From contig JARPUW010000296.1 of NCBI GenBank assembly GCA_030533445.1, positions 62,001 through 126,000 of the forward strand: DNA of 64,000 nucleotides, given 5' to 3'. The notes under the pieces are model-generated. The model was not told where the DNA came from. It saw only the letters and a program-made list of their open reading frames with translations, and made no database searches. Positions 46,948 to 60,000 of this stretch are shown here, one piece after another; the stretch's first letter is position 1, and each line of letters begins with the position of its first letter. The DNA is from Cyprinodon diabolis. Lineage: Eukaryota > Chordata > Actinopteri > Cyprinodontiformes > Cyprinodontidae. A program made the translations under genes and the position numbers.

Positions 46948-49900
46948 AGCACCAGCAGCTCAAGGTTCCAGCAGCTCAAGGTTCCAGAAGCACCAGCAGC
47001 TCAAGGTTCCAGCAGCTCAAGGTTCCAGAAGCACCAGCAGCTCAAGGTTCCAGCAGCTCAAGGTTCCAGAAGCGCCAGCAGCTCAAGGCTCCAGCCGCTC
47101 AAGGTTCCAGAAGCTCAAGGCTCCAGATGCTCAAGGTTCCAGAAGCACCAGCAGCTCAAGGTTCCAGCAGCTCAAGGTTCCAGCAGCTCAAGGTTCCAGA
47201 AGCACCAGCAGCTCAAGGTTCCAGCAGCTCAAGGTTCCAGAAGCACCAGCAGCTCAAGGTTCCAGAAGCTCAAGGCTCCAGATGCTCAAGGTTCCAGAAG
47301 CACCAGCAGCTCAAGGTTCCAGCAGCTCAAGGTTCCAGAAGCTCAAGGCTCCAGATGCTCAAGGTTCCAGAAGCACCAGCAGCTCAAGGTTCCAGCAGCT
47401 CAAGGTTCCAGCAGCTCAAGGTTCCAGAAGCACCAGCAGCTCAAGGTTCCAGCAGCTCAAGGTTCCAGCAGCACCAGCAGCTCAAGGTTCCAGCAGCTCA
47501 GGGTTCCAGAAGCACCAGCAGCTCAAGGCTGCAGCAGCTCAAGGTTCCAGAAGCACCAGCAGCTCAAGGTTCCAGAAGCTCAAGGCTCCAGATGCTCAAG
47601 GTTCCAGAAGCACCAGCAGCTCAAGGTTCCAGCAGCTCAAGGTTCCAGAAGCTCAAGGCTCCAGATGCTCAAGGTTCCAGAAGCACCAGCAGCTCAAGGT
47701 TCCAGCAGCTCAAGGTTCCAGCAGCTCAAGGTTCCAGAAGCACCAGCAGCTCAAGGTTCCAGAAGCTCAAGGCTCCAGATGCTCAAGGTTCCAGAAGCAC
47801 CAGCAGCTCAAGGTTCCAGCAGCTCAAGGTTCCAGAAGCACCAGCAGCTCAAGGTTCCAGCAGCTCAAGGTTCCAGAAGCACCAGCAGCTCAAGGCTCCA
47901 GCAGCTCAAGGTTCCAGAAGCTCAAGGCTCCAGATGCTCAAGGTTCCAGATGCACCAGCAGCTCAAGGTTCCAGAAGCTCAAGGTTCCAGCAGCTCAAAG
48001 TTCCAGCAGCTCAAGGTTCCAGATGCTCAAGGTTCCAGAAGCACCAGCAGCTCAATGCTTCAGCAGCTCAAGGTTCCAGCAGCTCAAGGTTCCAGAAGCT
48101 CAAGGCTCCAGATGCTCAAGGTTCCAGAAGCACCAGCAGCTCAAGGTTCCAGCAGCTCAAGGTTCCAGCAGCTCAAGGTTCCAGAAGCACCAGCAGCTCA
48201 AGGTTCCAGCAGCTCAAGGTTCCAGAAGCACCAGCAGCTCAAGGTTCTAGAAGCTCAAGGCTCCAGATGCTCAAGGTTCCAGAAGCACCAGCAGCTCAAG
48301 GTTCCAGCAGCTCAAGGTTCCAGAAGCTCAAGGCTCCAGATGCTCAAGGTTCCAGAAGCACCAGCAGCTCAAGGTTCCAGCAGCTCAAGGTTCCAGCAGC
48401 TCAAGGTTCCAGCAGCTCAAGGTTCCAGAAGCACCAGCAGCTCAAGGTTCCAGAAGCTCAAGGCTCCAGATGCTCAAGGTTCCAGATGCACCAGCAGCTC
48501 AAGGTTCCAGAAGCTCAAGGTTCCAGCAGCTCAAGGCTCCAGATGCTCAAGGCTCCAGATGCTCAAAGTTCCAGCAGCTCAATGTTCCAGCAGCTCAAGG
48601 TTCCAGCAGCTCAAGGTTCCAGAAGCACCAGCAGCTCAAGGCTCCAGCAGCTCAAGGTTCCAGAAGCTCAAGGCTCCAGATGCTCAAGGTTCCAGAACCA
48701 CCAGCAGCTCAAGGTTCCAGCAGCTCAAGGTTCCAGAAGCACCAGCAGCTCAAGGTTCCAGCAGCTCAAGGTTCCAGAAGCACCAGCAGCTCAAGGTTCC
48801 AGCAGCTCAAGGTTCCAGCAGCTCAAGGTTCCAGAAGCACCAGCAGCTCAAGGTTCCAGCAGCTCAAGGTTCCAGAAGCACCATCAGCTCAAGGTTCCAG
48901 CAGCTCAAGGCTACAGCAGCTCAAGGTTCCAGCAGCTCAAGGTTCCAGCAGCTCAAGGTTCCAGAAGCACCAGCAGCTCAAGGTTCCAGAAGCTCAATGC
49001 TCCAGATGCTCAAGGTTCCAGAAGCACCAGCAGCTCAAGGTTCCAGCAGCTCAAGGTTCCAGAAGCTCAAGGCTCCAGAAGCTCAAGGTTCCAGCAGCAC
49101 CAGCAGCTCAAGGTTCCAGCAGCTCAAGGTTCCAGCAGCTCAAGGTTCCAGCAGCTCAAGGTTCCAGCAGCTCAAGGTTCCAGAAGCACCAGCAGCTCAA
49201 GGCTCCAGCAGCTCAAGGTTCCAGAAGCTCAAGGCTCCAGATGCTCAAGGTTCCAGATGCACCAGCAGCTCAAGGTTCCAGAAGCTCAAGGTTCCAGCAG
49301 CTCAAAGTTCCAGCAGCTCAAGGTTCCAGATGCTCAAGGTTCCAGAAGCACCAGCAGCTCAATGCTTCAGCAGCTCAAGGTTCCAGCAGCTCAAGGTTCC
49401 AGAAGCTCAAGGCTCCAGATGCTCAAGGTTCCAGAAGCACCAGCAGCTCAAGGTTCCAGCAGCTCAAGGTTCCAGCAGCTCAAGGTTCCAGAAGCACCAG
49501 CAGCTCAAGGTTCCAGCAGCTCAAGGTTCCAGAAGCACCAGCAGCTCAAGGTTCTAGAAGCTCAAGGCTCCAGATGCTCAAGGTTCCAGAAGCACCAGCA
49601 GCTCAAGGTTCCAGCAGCTCAAGGTTCCAGAAGCTCAAGGCTCCAGATGCTCAAGGTTCCAGAAGCACCAGCAGCTCAAGGTTCCAGCAGCTCAAGGCTC
49701 CAGCAGCTCAAGGTTCCAGCAGCTCAAGGTTCCAGAAGCACCAGCAGCTCAAGGTTCCAGAAGCTCAAGGCTCCAGATGCTCAAGGTTCCAGAAGCACCA
49801 GCAGCTCAAGGTTCCAGCAGCTCAAGGTTCCAGAAGCACCAGCAGCTCAAGGTTCCAGCAGCTCAAGGTTCCAGCAGCTCAAAGTTCCAGAAGCACCAGC

Positions 49901-51694
49901 AGCTCAAGGCTCCAGCAGCTCAAGGTTCCAGAAGCTCAAGGCTCCAGATGCTCAAGGTTCCAGATGCACCAGCAGCTCAAGGTTCCAGAAGCTCAAGGTT
50001 CCAGCAGCTCAAGGCTCCAGATGCTCAAGGCTCCAGATGCTCAAAGTTCCAGCAGCTCAATGTTCCAGCAGCTCAAGGTTCCAGCAGCTCAAGGTTCCAG
50101 AAGCACCAGCAGCTCAAGGCTCCAGCAGCTCAAGGTTCCAGAAGCTCAAGGCTCCAGATGCTCAAGGTTCCAGAACCACCAGCAGCTCAAGGTTCCAGCA
50201 GCTCAAGGTTCCAGAAGCACCAGCAGCTCAAGGTTCCAGCAGCTCAAGGTTCCAGAAGCACCAGCAGCTCAAGGTTCCAGCAGCTCAAGGTTCCAGCAGC
50301 TCAAGGTTCCAGAAGCACCAGCAGCTCAAGGTTCCAGCAGCTCAAGGTTCCAGAAGCACCATCAGCTCAAGGTTCCAGCAGCTCAAGGCTCCAGCAGCTC
50401 AAGGTTCCAGCAGCTCAAGGTTCCAGCAGCTCAAGGTTCCAGAAGCACCAGCAGCTCAAGGTTCCAGAAGCTCAATGCTCCAGATGCTCAAGGTTCCAGA
50501 AGCACCAGCAGCTCAAGGTTCCAGCAGCTCAAGGTTCCAGAAGCTCAAGGCTCCAGAAGCTCAAGGTTCCAGCAGCACCAGCAGCTCAAGGTTCCAGCAG
50601 CTCAGGGTTACAGCATCTCAAGGCTCCAGAAGCTAGAGGTTCCAGAAGCTCAAGGTTCCAGCAGCTCAATGTTCCAGAAGCACCAGCAGCTCAAGGCTGC
50701 AGCAGCTCAAGGTTCCAGCAGCTCAAAGTTCCAGAAGCACCAGCAACTCAAGGCTCCAGCAGCTCAAGGTTCCAGAAGCACCAGCAGCTCAAGGTTCCAG
50801 CAGCTCAAGGTTCCAGAAGCACCATCAGCTCAAGGTTCCAGCAGCTCAAGGCTACAGCAGCTCAAGGTTCCAGCAGCTCAAGGTTCCAGCAGCTCAAGGT
50901 TCCAGAAGCACCAGCAGCTCAAGGTTCCAGAAGCTCAATGCTCCAGATGCTCAAGGTTCCAGAAGCACCAGCAGCTCAAGGTTCCAGCAGCTCAAGGTTC
51001 CAGAAGCTCAAGGCTCCAGAAGCTCAAGGTTCCAGCAGCACCAGCAGCTCAAGGTTCCAGCAGCTCAAGGTTCCAGCAGCTCAAGGTTCCAGCAGCTCAA
51101 GGTTCCAGAAGCACCAGCAGCTCAAGGCTCCAGCAGCTCAAGGTTCCAGAAGCTCAAGGCTCCAGATGCTCAAGGTTCCAGATGCACCAGCAGCTCAAGG
51201 TTCCAGAAGCTCAAGGTTCCAGCAGCTCAAAGTTCCAGCAGCTCAAGGTTCCAGATGCTCAAGGTTCCAGAAGCACCAGCAGCTCAATGCTTCAGCAGCT
51301 CAAGGTTCCAGCAGCTCAAGGTTCCAGAAGCTCAAGGCTCCAGATGCTCAAGGTTCCAGAAGCACCAGCAGCTCAAGGCTCCAGCAGCTCAAGGTTCCAG
51401 AAGCTCAAGGCTCCAGAACCACCAGCAGCTCAAGGTTCCAGCAGCTCAAGGTTCCAGAAGCACCAGCAGCTCAAGGTTCCAGCAGATCAAGGTTCCAGAA
51501 GCACCAGCAGCTCAAGGTTCCAGCAGCTCAAGGTTCCAGAAGCGCCAGCAGCTCAAGGCTCCAGCAGCCCAAGGTTCCAGAAGCTCAAGGCTCCAGATTC
51601 TCAAGGTTCCAGAAGCACCAGCAGCTCAAGGTTCCAGCAGCTCAAAGTTCCAGCAGCTCAAGGTTCCAGAAAGACCAGCAGCTCAAGGTTCCAG
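46948..51694 (+). repeat. HOR segment 9, type A, sister of segment 5
   Basis: The AGCCGCTC head lies near 47094. The segment is collinear with segment 5 at offset 25,596, with TTCTAG stops ending at 48250 and 49557 (spacing 1,307, as in segment 5). It lacks the nested 1,576-bp and 4,598-bp duplications. CAGCATCTC near 50613 is private. From about 50.7 kb on it is a patchwork of blocks seen elsewhere: GGCTACAG near 50850 and AATGCTTCAG near 51287. Confidence 0.82.
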
Positions 51695-52377
51695 TAGCTC
51701 AAGGCTCCACATGCTCAAGGTTCCAGAAGCACCAGCAGCTCAAGGTTCCAGCAGCTCAAGGTTCCAGAAGCTCAAGGCTCCAGATGCTCAAGGTTCCAGA
51801 AGCACCAGCAGCTCAAGGTTCCAGCAGCTCAAGGTTCCAGAAGCACCAGCAGCTCAAGGTTCCAGAAGCTCAAGGCTCCAGATGCTCAAGGTTCCAGAAG
51901 CACCAGCAGCTCAAGGTTCCAGCAGCTCAAGGCTCCAGCAGCTCAAGGTTCCAGATGCTCAAGGTTCCAGATGCACCAGCAGCTCAAGGTTCCAGAAGCT
52001 CAAGGGTCCAGCAGCTCAAGGCTCCAGATGCTCAAGGCTCCAGATGCTCAAAGTTCCAGCAGCTCAAGGTTCCAGAAGCTCAAGGTTCCAGCAGCTCAAG
52101 GTTCCAGAAGCACCAGCAGCTCAAGGCTCCAGCAGCTCAAGGTTCCAGAAGCTATAGGCTCCAGATGCTCAAGGTTCCAGAACCACCAGCAGCTCAAGGT
52201 TCCAGCAGCTCAAGGTTCCAGAAGCACCAGCAGCTCAAGGTTCCAGCAGCTCAAGGTTCCAGAAGCACCAGCAGCTCAAGGTTCCAGCAGCTCAAGGCTC
52301 TAGCAGCTCAAGGTTCCAGAAGCACCAGCAGCTCAAGGTTCCAGAAGCTCAAGGCTCCAGATGCTCAAGGTTCCTGA
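51695..52377 (+). repeat. Boundary cassette 9, type A haplotype
   Basis: TAG 51695-51697, CTATAGG ending 52157, CTCTAGC ending 52303 and TGA 52375-52377 are at the standard spacings, with GAAAGACC upstream. It shares the GGCTCC unit near 51930 with cassettes 4, 8 and 10. It also shares a GTTCCAGAAGC change near 52074, where others have GTTCCAGCAGC, with cassette 10 only. Confidence 0.9.
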
Positions 52378-55300
52378 AGCACCAGCAGCTCAAGGTTCCA
52401 GCAGCTCAAGGTTCCAGAAGCACCAGCAGCTCAAGGTTCCAGCAGCTCAAGGTTCCAGAAGCACCAGCAGCTCAAGGTTCCAGCAGCTCAAGGTTCCAGA
52501 AGCGCCAGCAGCTCAAGGCTCCAGCCGCTCAAGGTTCCAGAAGCTCAAGGCTCCAGATGCTCAAGGTTCCAGAAGCACCAGCAGCTCAAGGTTCCAGCAG
52601 CTCAAGGTTCCAGCAGCTCAAGGTTCCAGAAGCACCAGCAGCTCAAGGTTCCAGCAGCTCAAGGTTCCAGAAGCACCAGCAGCTCAAGGTTCCAGAAGCT
52701 CAAGGCTCCAGATGCTCAAGGTTCCAGAAGCACCAGCAGCTCAAGGTTCCAGCAGCTCAAGGTTCCAGAAGCTCAAGGCTCCAGATGCTCAAGGTTCCAG
52801 AAGCACCAGCAGCTCAAGGTTCCAGCAGCTCAAGGTTCCAGCAGCTCAAGGTTCCAGCAGCTCAAGGTTCCAGAAGCACCAGCAGCTCAAGGTTCCAGAA
52901 GCTCAAGGCTCCAGATGCTCAAGGTTCCAGAAGCACCAGCAGCTCAAGGTTCCAGCAGCTCAAGGTTCCAGAAGCACCAGCAGCTCAAGGTTCCAGCAGC
53001 TCAAGGTTCCAGCAGCACCAGCAGCTCAAGGTTCCAGCAGCTCAGGGTTCCAGAAGCACCAGCAGCTCAAGGCTGCAGCAGCTCAAGGTTCCAGCAGCTC
53101 AAGGTTCCAGAAGCACCAGCAGCTCAAGGTTCCAGAAGCTCAAGGCTCCAGATGCTCAAGGTTCCAGAAGCACCAGCAGCTCAAGGTTCCAGCAGCTCAA
53201 GGTTCCAGAAGCTCAAGGCTCCAGATGCTCAAGGTTCCAGAAGCACCAGCAGCTCAAGGTTCCAGCAGCTCAAGGTTCCAGCAGCTCAAGGTTCCAGAAG
53301 CACCAGCAGCTCAAGGTTCCAGAAGCTCAAGGCTCCAGATGCTCAAGGTTCCAGAAGCACCAGCAGCTCAAGGTTCCAGCAGCTCAAGGTTCCAGAAGCA
53401 CCAGCAGCTCAAGGTTCCAGCAGCTCAAGGTTCCAGAAGCACCAGCAGCTTAAGGCTCCAGCAGCTCAAGGTTCCAGAAGCTCAAGGCTCCAGATGCTCA
53501 AGGTTCCAGATGCACCAGCAGCTCAAGGTTCCAGAAGCTCAAGGTTCCAGCAGCTCAAAGTTCCAGCAGCTCAAGGTTCCAGATGCTCAAGGTTCCAGAA
53601 GCACCAGCAGCTCAATGCTTCAGCAGCTCAAGGTTCCAGCAGCTCAAGGTTCCAGAAGCTCAAGGCTCCAGATGCTCAAGGTTCCAGAAGCACCAGCAGC
53701 TCAAGGTTCCAGCAGCTCAAGGTTCCAGCAGCTCAAGGTTCCAGAAGCACCAGCAGCTCAAGGTTCCAGCAGCTCAAGGTTCCAGAAGCACCAGCAGCTC
53801 AAGGTTCTAGAAGCTCAAGGCTCCAGATGCTCAAGGTTCCAGAAGCACCAGCAGCTCAAGGTTCCAGCAGCTCAAGGTTCCAGAAGCTCAAGGCTCCAGA
53901 TGCTCAAGGTTCCAGAAGCACCAGCAGCTCAAGGTTCCAGCAGCTCAAGGTTCCAGCAGCTCAAGGTTCCAGCAGCTCAAGGTTCCAGAAGCACCAGCAG
54001 CTCAAGGTTCCAGAAGCTCAAGGCTCCAGATGCCCAAGGTTCCAGAAGCACCAGCAGCTCAAGGTTCCAGCAGCTCAAGGTTCCAGAAGCACCAGCAGCT
54101 CAAGGTTCCAGCAGCTCAAGGTTCCAGCAGCTCAAAGTTCCAGAAGCACCAGCAGCTCAAGGCTCCAGCAGCTCAAGGTTCCAGAAGCTCAAGGCTCCAG
54201 ATGCTCAAGGTTCCAGATGCACCAGCAGCTCAAGGTTCCAGAAGCTCAAGGTTCCAGCAGCTCAAGGCTCCAGATGCTCAAGGCTCCAGATGCTCAAAGT
54301 TCCAGCAGCTCAATGTTCCAGCAGCTCAAGGTTCCAGCAGCTCAAGGTTCCAGAAGCACCAGCAGCTCAAGGCTCCAGCAGCTCAAGGTTCCAGAAGCTC
54401 AAGGCTCCAGATGCTCAAGGTTCCAGAACCACCAGCAGCTCAAGGTTCCAGCAGCTCAAGGTTCCAGAAGCACCAGCAGCTCAAGGTTCCAGCAGCTCAA
54501 GGTTCCAGAAGCACCAGCAGCTCAAGGTTCCAGCAGCTCAAGGTTCCAGCAGCTCAAGGTTCCAGAAGCACCAGCAGCTCAAGGTTCCAGCAGCTCAAGG
54601 TTCCAGAAGCACCATCAGCTCAAGGTTCCAGCAGCTCAAGGCTCCAGCAGCTCAAGGTTCCAGCAGCTCAAGGTTCCAGCAGCTCAAGGTTCCAGAAGCA
54701 CCAGCAGCTCAAGGTTCCAGAAGCTCAATGCTCCAGATGCTCAAGGTTCCAGAAGCACCAGCAGCTCAAGGTTCCAGCAGCTCAAGGTTCCAGAAGCTCA
54801 AGGCTCCAGAAGCTCAAGGTTCCAGCAGCACCAGCAGCTCAAGGTTCCAGCAGCTCAAGGTTCCAGCAGCTCAAGGTTCCAGCAGCTCAAGGTTCCAGAA
54901 GCACCAGCAGCTCAAGGCTCCAGCAGCTCAAGGTTCCAGAAGCTCAAGGCTCCAGATGCTCAAGGTTCCAGATGCACCAGCAGCTCAAGGTTCCAGAAGC
55001 TCAAGGTTCCAGCAGCTCAAAGTTCCAGCAGCTCAAGGTTCCAGATGCTCAAGGTTCCAGAAGCACCAGCAGCTCAATGCTTCAGCAGCTCAAGGTTCCA
55101 GAAGCACCAGCAGCTCAAGGTTCCAGAAGCTCAAGGCTCCAGATGCTCAAGGTTCCAGATGCACCAGCAGCTCAAGGTTCCAGAAGCTCAAGGTTCCAGC
55201 AGCTCAAGGCTCCAGATGCTCAAGGCTCCAGATGCTCAAAGTTCCAGCAGCTCAATGTTCCAGCAGCTCAAGGTTCCAGCAGCTCAAGGTTCCAGAAGCA

Positions 55301-56337
55301 CCAGCAGCTCAAGGCTCCAGCAGCTCAAGGTTCCAGAAGCTCAAGGCTCCAGATGCTCAAGGTTCCAGAACCACCAGCAGCTCAAGGTTCCAGCAGCTCA
55401 AGGTTCCAGAAGCACCAGCAGCTCAAGGTTCCAGCAGCTCAAGGTTCCAGAAGCACCAGCAGCTCAAGGTTCCAGCAGCTCAAGGTTCCAGCAGCTCAAG
55501 GTTCCAGAAGCACCAGCAGCTCAAGGTTCCAGCAGCTCAAGGTTCCAGAAGCACCATCAGCTCAAGGTTCCAGCAGCTCAAGGCTCCAGCAGCTCAAGGT
55601 TCCAGCAGCTCAAGGTTCCAGCAGCTCAAGGTTCCAGAAGCACCAGCAGCTCAAGGTTCCAGAAGCTCAATGCTCCAGATGCTCAAGGTTCCAGAAGCAC
55701 CAGCAGCTCAAGGTTCCAGCAGCTCAAGGTTCCAGAAGCTCAAGGCTCCAGAAGCTCAAGGTTCCAGCAGCACCAGCAGCTCAAGGTTCCAGCAGCTCAG
55801 GGTTACAGCAGCTCAAGGCTCCAGAAGCTAGAGGTTCCAGAAGCTCAAGGTTCCAGCAGCTCAATGTTCCAGAAGCACCAGCAGCTCAAGGCTGCAGCAG
55901 CTCAAGGTTCCAGCAGCTCAAAGTTCCAGAAGCACCAGCAACTCAAGGCTCCAGCAGCTCAAGGTTCCAGAAGCTCAAGGCTCCAGATGCTCAAGGTTCC
56001 AGAAGCACCAGCAGCTCAAGGCTCCAGCAGCTCAAGGTTCCAGAAGCTCAAGGCTCCAGAACCACCAGCAGCTCAAGGTTCCAGCAGCTCAAGGTTCCAG
56101 AAGCACCAGCAGCTCAAGGTTCCAGCAGATCAAGGTTCCAGAAGCACCAGCAGCTCAAGGTTCCAGCAGCTCAAGGTTCCAGAAGCGCCAGCAGCTCAAG
56201 GCTCCAGCAGCCCAAGGTTCCAGAAGCTCAAGGCTCCAGATTCTCAAGGTTCCAGAAGCACCAGCAGCTCAAGGTTCCAGCAGCTCAAAGTTCCAGCAGC
56301 TCAAGGTTCCAGAAAGACCAGCAGCTCAAGGTTCCAG
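52378..56337 (+). repeat. HOR segment 10, type A, first copy of the 4.63-kb duplication
   Basis: The AGCCGCTC head lies near 52522. Positions up to about 55.08 kb recur in segment 11 at offset 4,643, then 4,627. GATGCCCAAGG at 54030 is shared only with 58657. A private AGCTTAAGG near 53451 makes a TAA stop. The right third, after about 55.1 kb, differs from segment 11 and ends in the shared GCAGATCAAGG (near 56126) before the cassette. Confidence 0.85.
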
Positions 56338-57020
56338 TAGCTCAAGGCTCCACATGCTCAAGGTTCCAGAAGCACCAGCAGCTCAAGGTTCCAGCAGCTC
56401 AAGGTTCCAGAAGCTCAAGGCTCCAGATGCTCAAGGTTCCAGAAGCACCAGCAGCTCAAGGTTCCAGCAGCTCAAGGTTCCAGAAGCACCAGCAGCTCAA
56501 GGTTCCAGAAGCTCAAGGCTCCAGATGCTCAAGGTTCCAGAAGCACCAGCAGCTCAAGGTTCCAGCAGCTCAAGGCTCCAGCAGCTCAAGGTTCCAGATG
56601 CTCAAGGTTCCAGATGCACCAGCAGCTCAAGGTTCCAGAAGCTCAAGGGTCCAGCAGCTCAAGGCTCCAGATGCTCAAGGCTCCAGATGCTCAAAGTTCC
56701 AGCAGCTCAAGGTTCCAGAAGCTCAAGGTTCCAGCAGCTCAAGGTTCCAGAAGCACCAGCAGCTCAAGGCTCCAGCAGCTCAAGGTTCCAGAAGCTATAG
56801 GCTCCAGATGCTCAAGGTTCCAGAACCACCAGCAGCTCAAGGTTCCAGCAGCTCAAGGTTCCAGAAGCACCAGCAGCTCAAGGTTCCAGCAGCTCAAGGT
56901 TCCAGAAGCACCAGCAGCTCAAGGTTCCAGCAGCTCAAGGCTCTAGCAGCTCAAGGTTCCAGAAGCACCAGCAGCTCAAGGTTCCAGAAGCTCAAGGCTC
57001 CAGATGCTCAAGGTTCCTGA
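56338..57020 (+). repeat. Boundary cassette 10, type A haplotype
   Basis: TAG 56338-56340, CTATAGG ending 56800, CTCTAGC ending 56946 and TGA 57018-57020 are at the standard spacings, with GAAAGACC upstream. GGCTCC near 56573 and the private GTTCCAGAAGC near 56717 make it the closest relative of cassette 9 (offset 4,643). Confidence 0.9.
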
Positions 57021-60000
57021 AGCACCAGCAGCTCAAGGTTCCAGCAGCTCAAGGTTCCAGAAGCACCAGCAGCTCAAGGTTCCAGCAGCTCAAGGTTCCA
57101 GAAGCACCAGCAGCTCAAGGTTCCAGCAGCTCAAGGTTCCAGAAGCGCCAGCAGCTCAAGGCTCCAGCCGCTCAAGGTTCCAGAAGCTCAAGGCTCCAGA
57201 TGCTCAAGGTTCCAGAAGCACCAGCAGCTCAAGGTTCCAGCAGCTCAAGGTTCCAGCAGCTCAAGGTTCCAGAAGCACCAGCAGCTCAAGGTTCCAGCAG
57301 CTCAAGGTTCCAGAAGCACCAGCAGCTCAAGGTTCCAGAAGCTCAAGGCTCCAGATGCTCAAGGTTCCAGAAGCACCAGCAGCTCAAGGTTCCAGCAGCT
57401 CAAGGTTCCAGAAGCTCAAGGCTCCAGATGCTCAAGGTTCCAGAAGCACCAGCAGCTCAAGGTTCCAGCAGCTCAAGGTTCCAGCAGCTCAAGGTTCCAG
57501 CAGCTCAAGGTTCCAGAAGCACCAGCAGCTCAAGGTTCCAGAAGCTCAAGGCTCCAGATGCTCAAGGTTCCAGAAGCACCAGCAGCTCAAGGTTCCAGCA
57601 GCTCAAGGTTCCAGAAGCACCAGCAGCTCAAGGTTCCAGCAGCTCAAGGTTCCAGCAGCACCAGCAGCTCAAGGTTCCAGCAGCTCAGGGTTCCAGAAGC
57701 ACCAGCAGCTCAAGGCTGCAGCAGCTCAAGGTTCCAGCAGCTCAAGGTTCCAGAAGCACCAGCAGCTCAAGGTTCCAGAAGCTCAAGGCTCCAGATGCTC
57801 AAGGTTCCAGAAGCACCAGCAGCTCAAGGTTCCAGCAGCTCAAGGTTCCAGAAGCTCAAGGCTCCAGATGCTCAAGGTTCCAGAAGCACCAGCAGCTCAA
57901 GGTTCCAGCAGCTCAAGGTTCCAGCAGCTCAAGGTTCCAGAAGCACCAGCAGCTCAAGGTTCCAGAAGCTCAAGGCTCCAGATGCTCAAGGTTCCAGAAG
58001 CACCAGCAGCTCAAGGTTCCAGCAGCTCAAGGTTCCAGAAGCACCAGCAGCTCAAGGTTCCAGCAGCTCAAGGTTCCAGAAGCACCAGCAGCTCAAGGCT
58101 CCAGCAGCTCAAGGTTCCAGAAGCTCAAGGCTCCAGATGCTCAAGGTTCCAGATGCACCAGCAGCTCAAGGTTCCAGAAGCTCAAGGTTCCAGCAGCTCA
58201 AAGTTCCAGCAGCTCAAGGTTCCAGAAGCACCAGCAGCTCAATGCTTCAGCAGCTCAAGGTTCCAGCAGCTCAAGGTTCCAGAAGCTCAAGGCTCCAGAT
58301 GCTCAAGGTTCCAGAAGCACCAGCAGCTCAAGGTTCCAGCAGCTCAAGGTTCCAGCAGCTCAAGGTTCCAGAAGCACCAGCAGCTCAAGGTTCCAGCAGC
58401 TCAAGGTTCCAGAAGCACCAGCAGCTCAAGGTTCTAGAAGCTCAAGGCTCCAGATGCTCAAGGTTCCAGAAGCACCAGCAGCTCAAGGTTCCAGCAGCTC
58501 AAGGTTCCAGAAGCTCAAGGCTCCAGATGCTCAAGGTTCCAGAAGCACCAGCAGCTCAAGGTTCCAGCAGCTCAAGGTTCCAGCAGCTCAAGGTTCCAGC
58601 AGCTCAAGGTTCCAGAAGCACCAGCAGCTCAAGGTTCCAGAAGCTCAAGGCTCCAGATGCCCAAGGTTCCAGAAGCACCAGCAGCTCAAGGTTCCAGCAG
58701 CTCAAGGTTCCAGAAGCACCAGCAGCTCAAGGTTCCAGCAGCTCAAGGTTCCAGCAGCTCAAAGTTCCAGAAGCACCAGCAGCTCAAGGCTCCAGCAGCT
58801 CAAGGTTCCAGAAGCTCAAGGCTCCAGATGCTCAAGGTTCCAGATGCACCAGCAGCTCAAGGTTCCAGAAGCTCAAGGTTCCAGCAGCTCAAGGCTCCAG
58901 ATGCTCAAGGCTCCAGATGCTCAAAGTTCCAGCAGCTCAATGTTCCAGCAGCTCAAGGTTCCAGCAGCTCAAGGTTCCAGAAGCACCAGCAGCTCAAGGC
59001 TCCAGCAGCTCAAGGTTCCAGAAGCTCAAGGCTCCAGATGCTCAAGGTTCCAGAACCACCAGCAGCTCAAGGTTCCAGCAGCTCAAGGTTCCAGAAGCAC
59101 CAGCAGCTCAAGGTTCCAGCAGCTCAAGGTTCCAGAAGCACCAGCAGCTCAAGGTTCCAGCAGCTCAAGGTTCCAGCAGCTCAAGGTTCCAGAAGCACCA
59201 GCAGCTCAAGGTTCCAGCAGCTCAAGGTTCCAGAAGCACCATCAGCTCAAGGTTCCAGCAGCTCAAGGCTCCAGCAGCTCAAGGTTCCAGCAGCTCAAGG
59301 TTCCAGCAGCTCAAGGTTCCAGAAGCACCAGCAGCTCAAGGTTCCAGAAGCTCAATGCTCCAGATGCTCAAGGTTCCAGAAGCACCAGCAGCTCAAGGTT
59401 CCAGCAGCTCAAGGTTCCAGAAGCTCAAGGCTCCAGAAGCTCAAGGTTCCAGCAGCACCAGCAGCTCAAGGTTCCAGCAGCTCAAGGTTCCAGCAGCTCA
59501 AGGTTCCAGCAGCTCAAGGTTCCAGAAGTACCAGCAGCTCAAGGCTCCAGCAGCTCAAGGTTCCAGAAGCTCAAGGCTCCAGATGCTCAAGGTTCCAGAT
59601 GCACCAGCAGCTCAAGGTTCCAGAAGCTCAAGGTTCCAGCAGCTCAAAGTTCCAGCAGCTCAAGGTTCCAGATGCTCAAGGTTCCAGAAGCACCAGCAGC
59701 TCAATGCTTCAGCAGCTCAAGGTTCCAGCAGCTCAAGGTTCCAGAAGCTCAAGGCTCCAGATGCTCAAGGTTCCAGAAGCACCAGCAGCTCAAGGTTCCA
59801 GCAGCTCAAGGTTCCAGAAGCACCAGCAGCTCAAGGTTCCAGCAGCTCAAGGTTCCAGAAGCACCAGCAGCTCAAGGTTCTAGAAGCTCAAGGCTCCAGA
59901 TGCTCAAGGTTCCAGAAGCACCAGCAGCTCAAGGTTCCAGCAGCTCAAGGTTCCAGAAGCTCAAGGCTCCAGATGCTCAAGGTTCCAGAAGCACCAGCAG

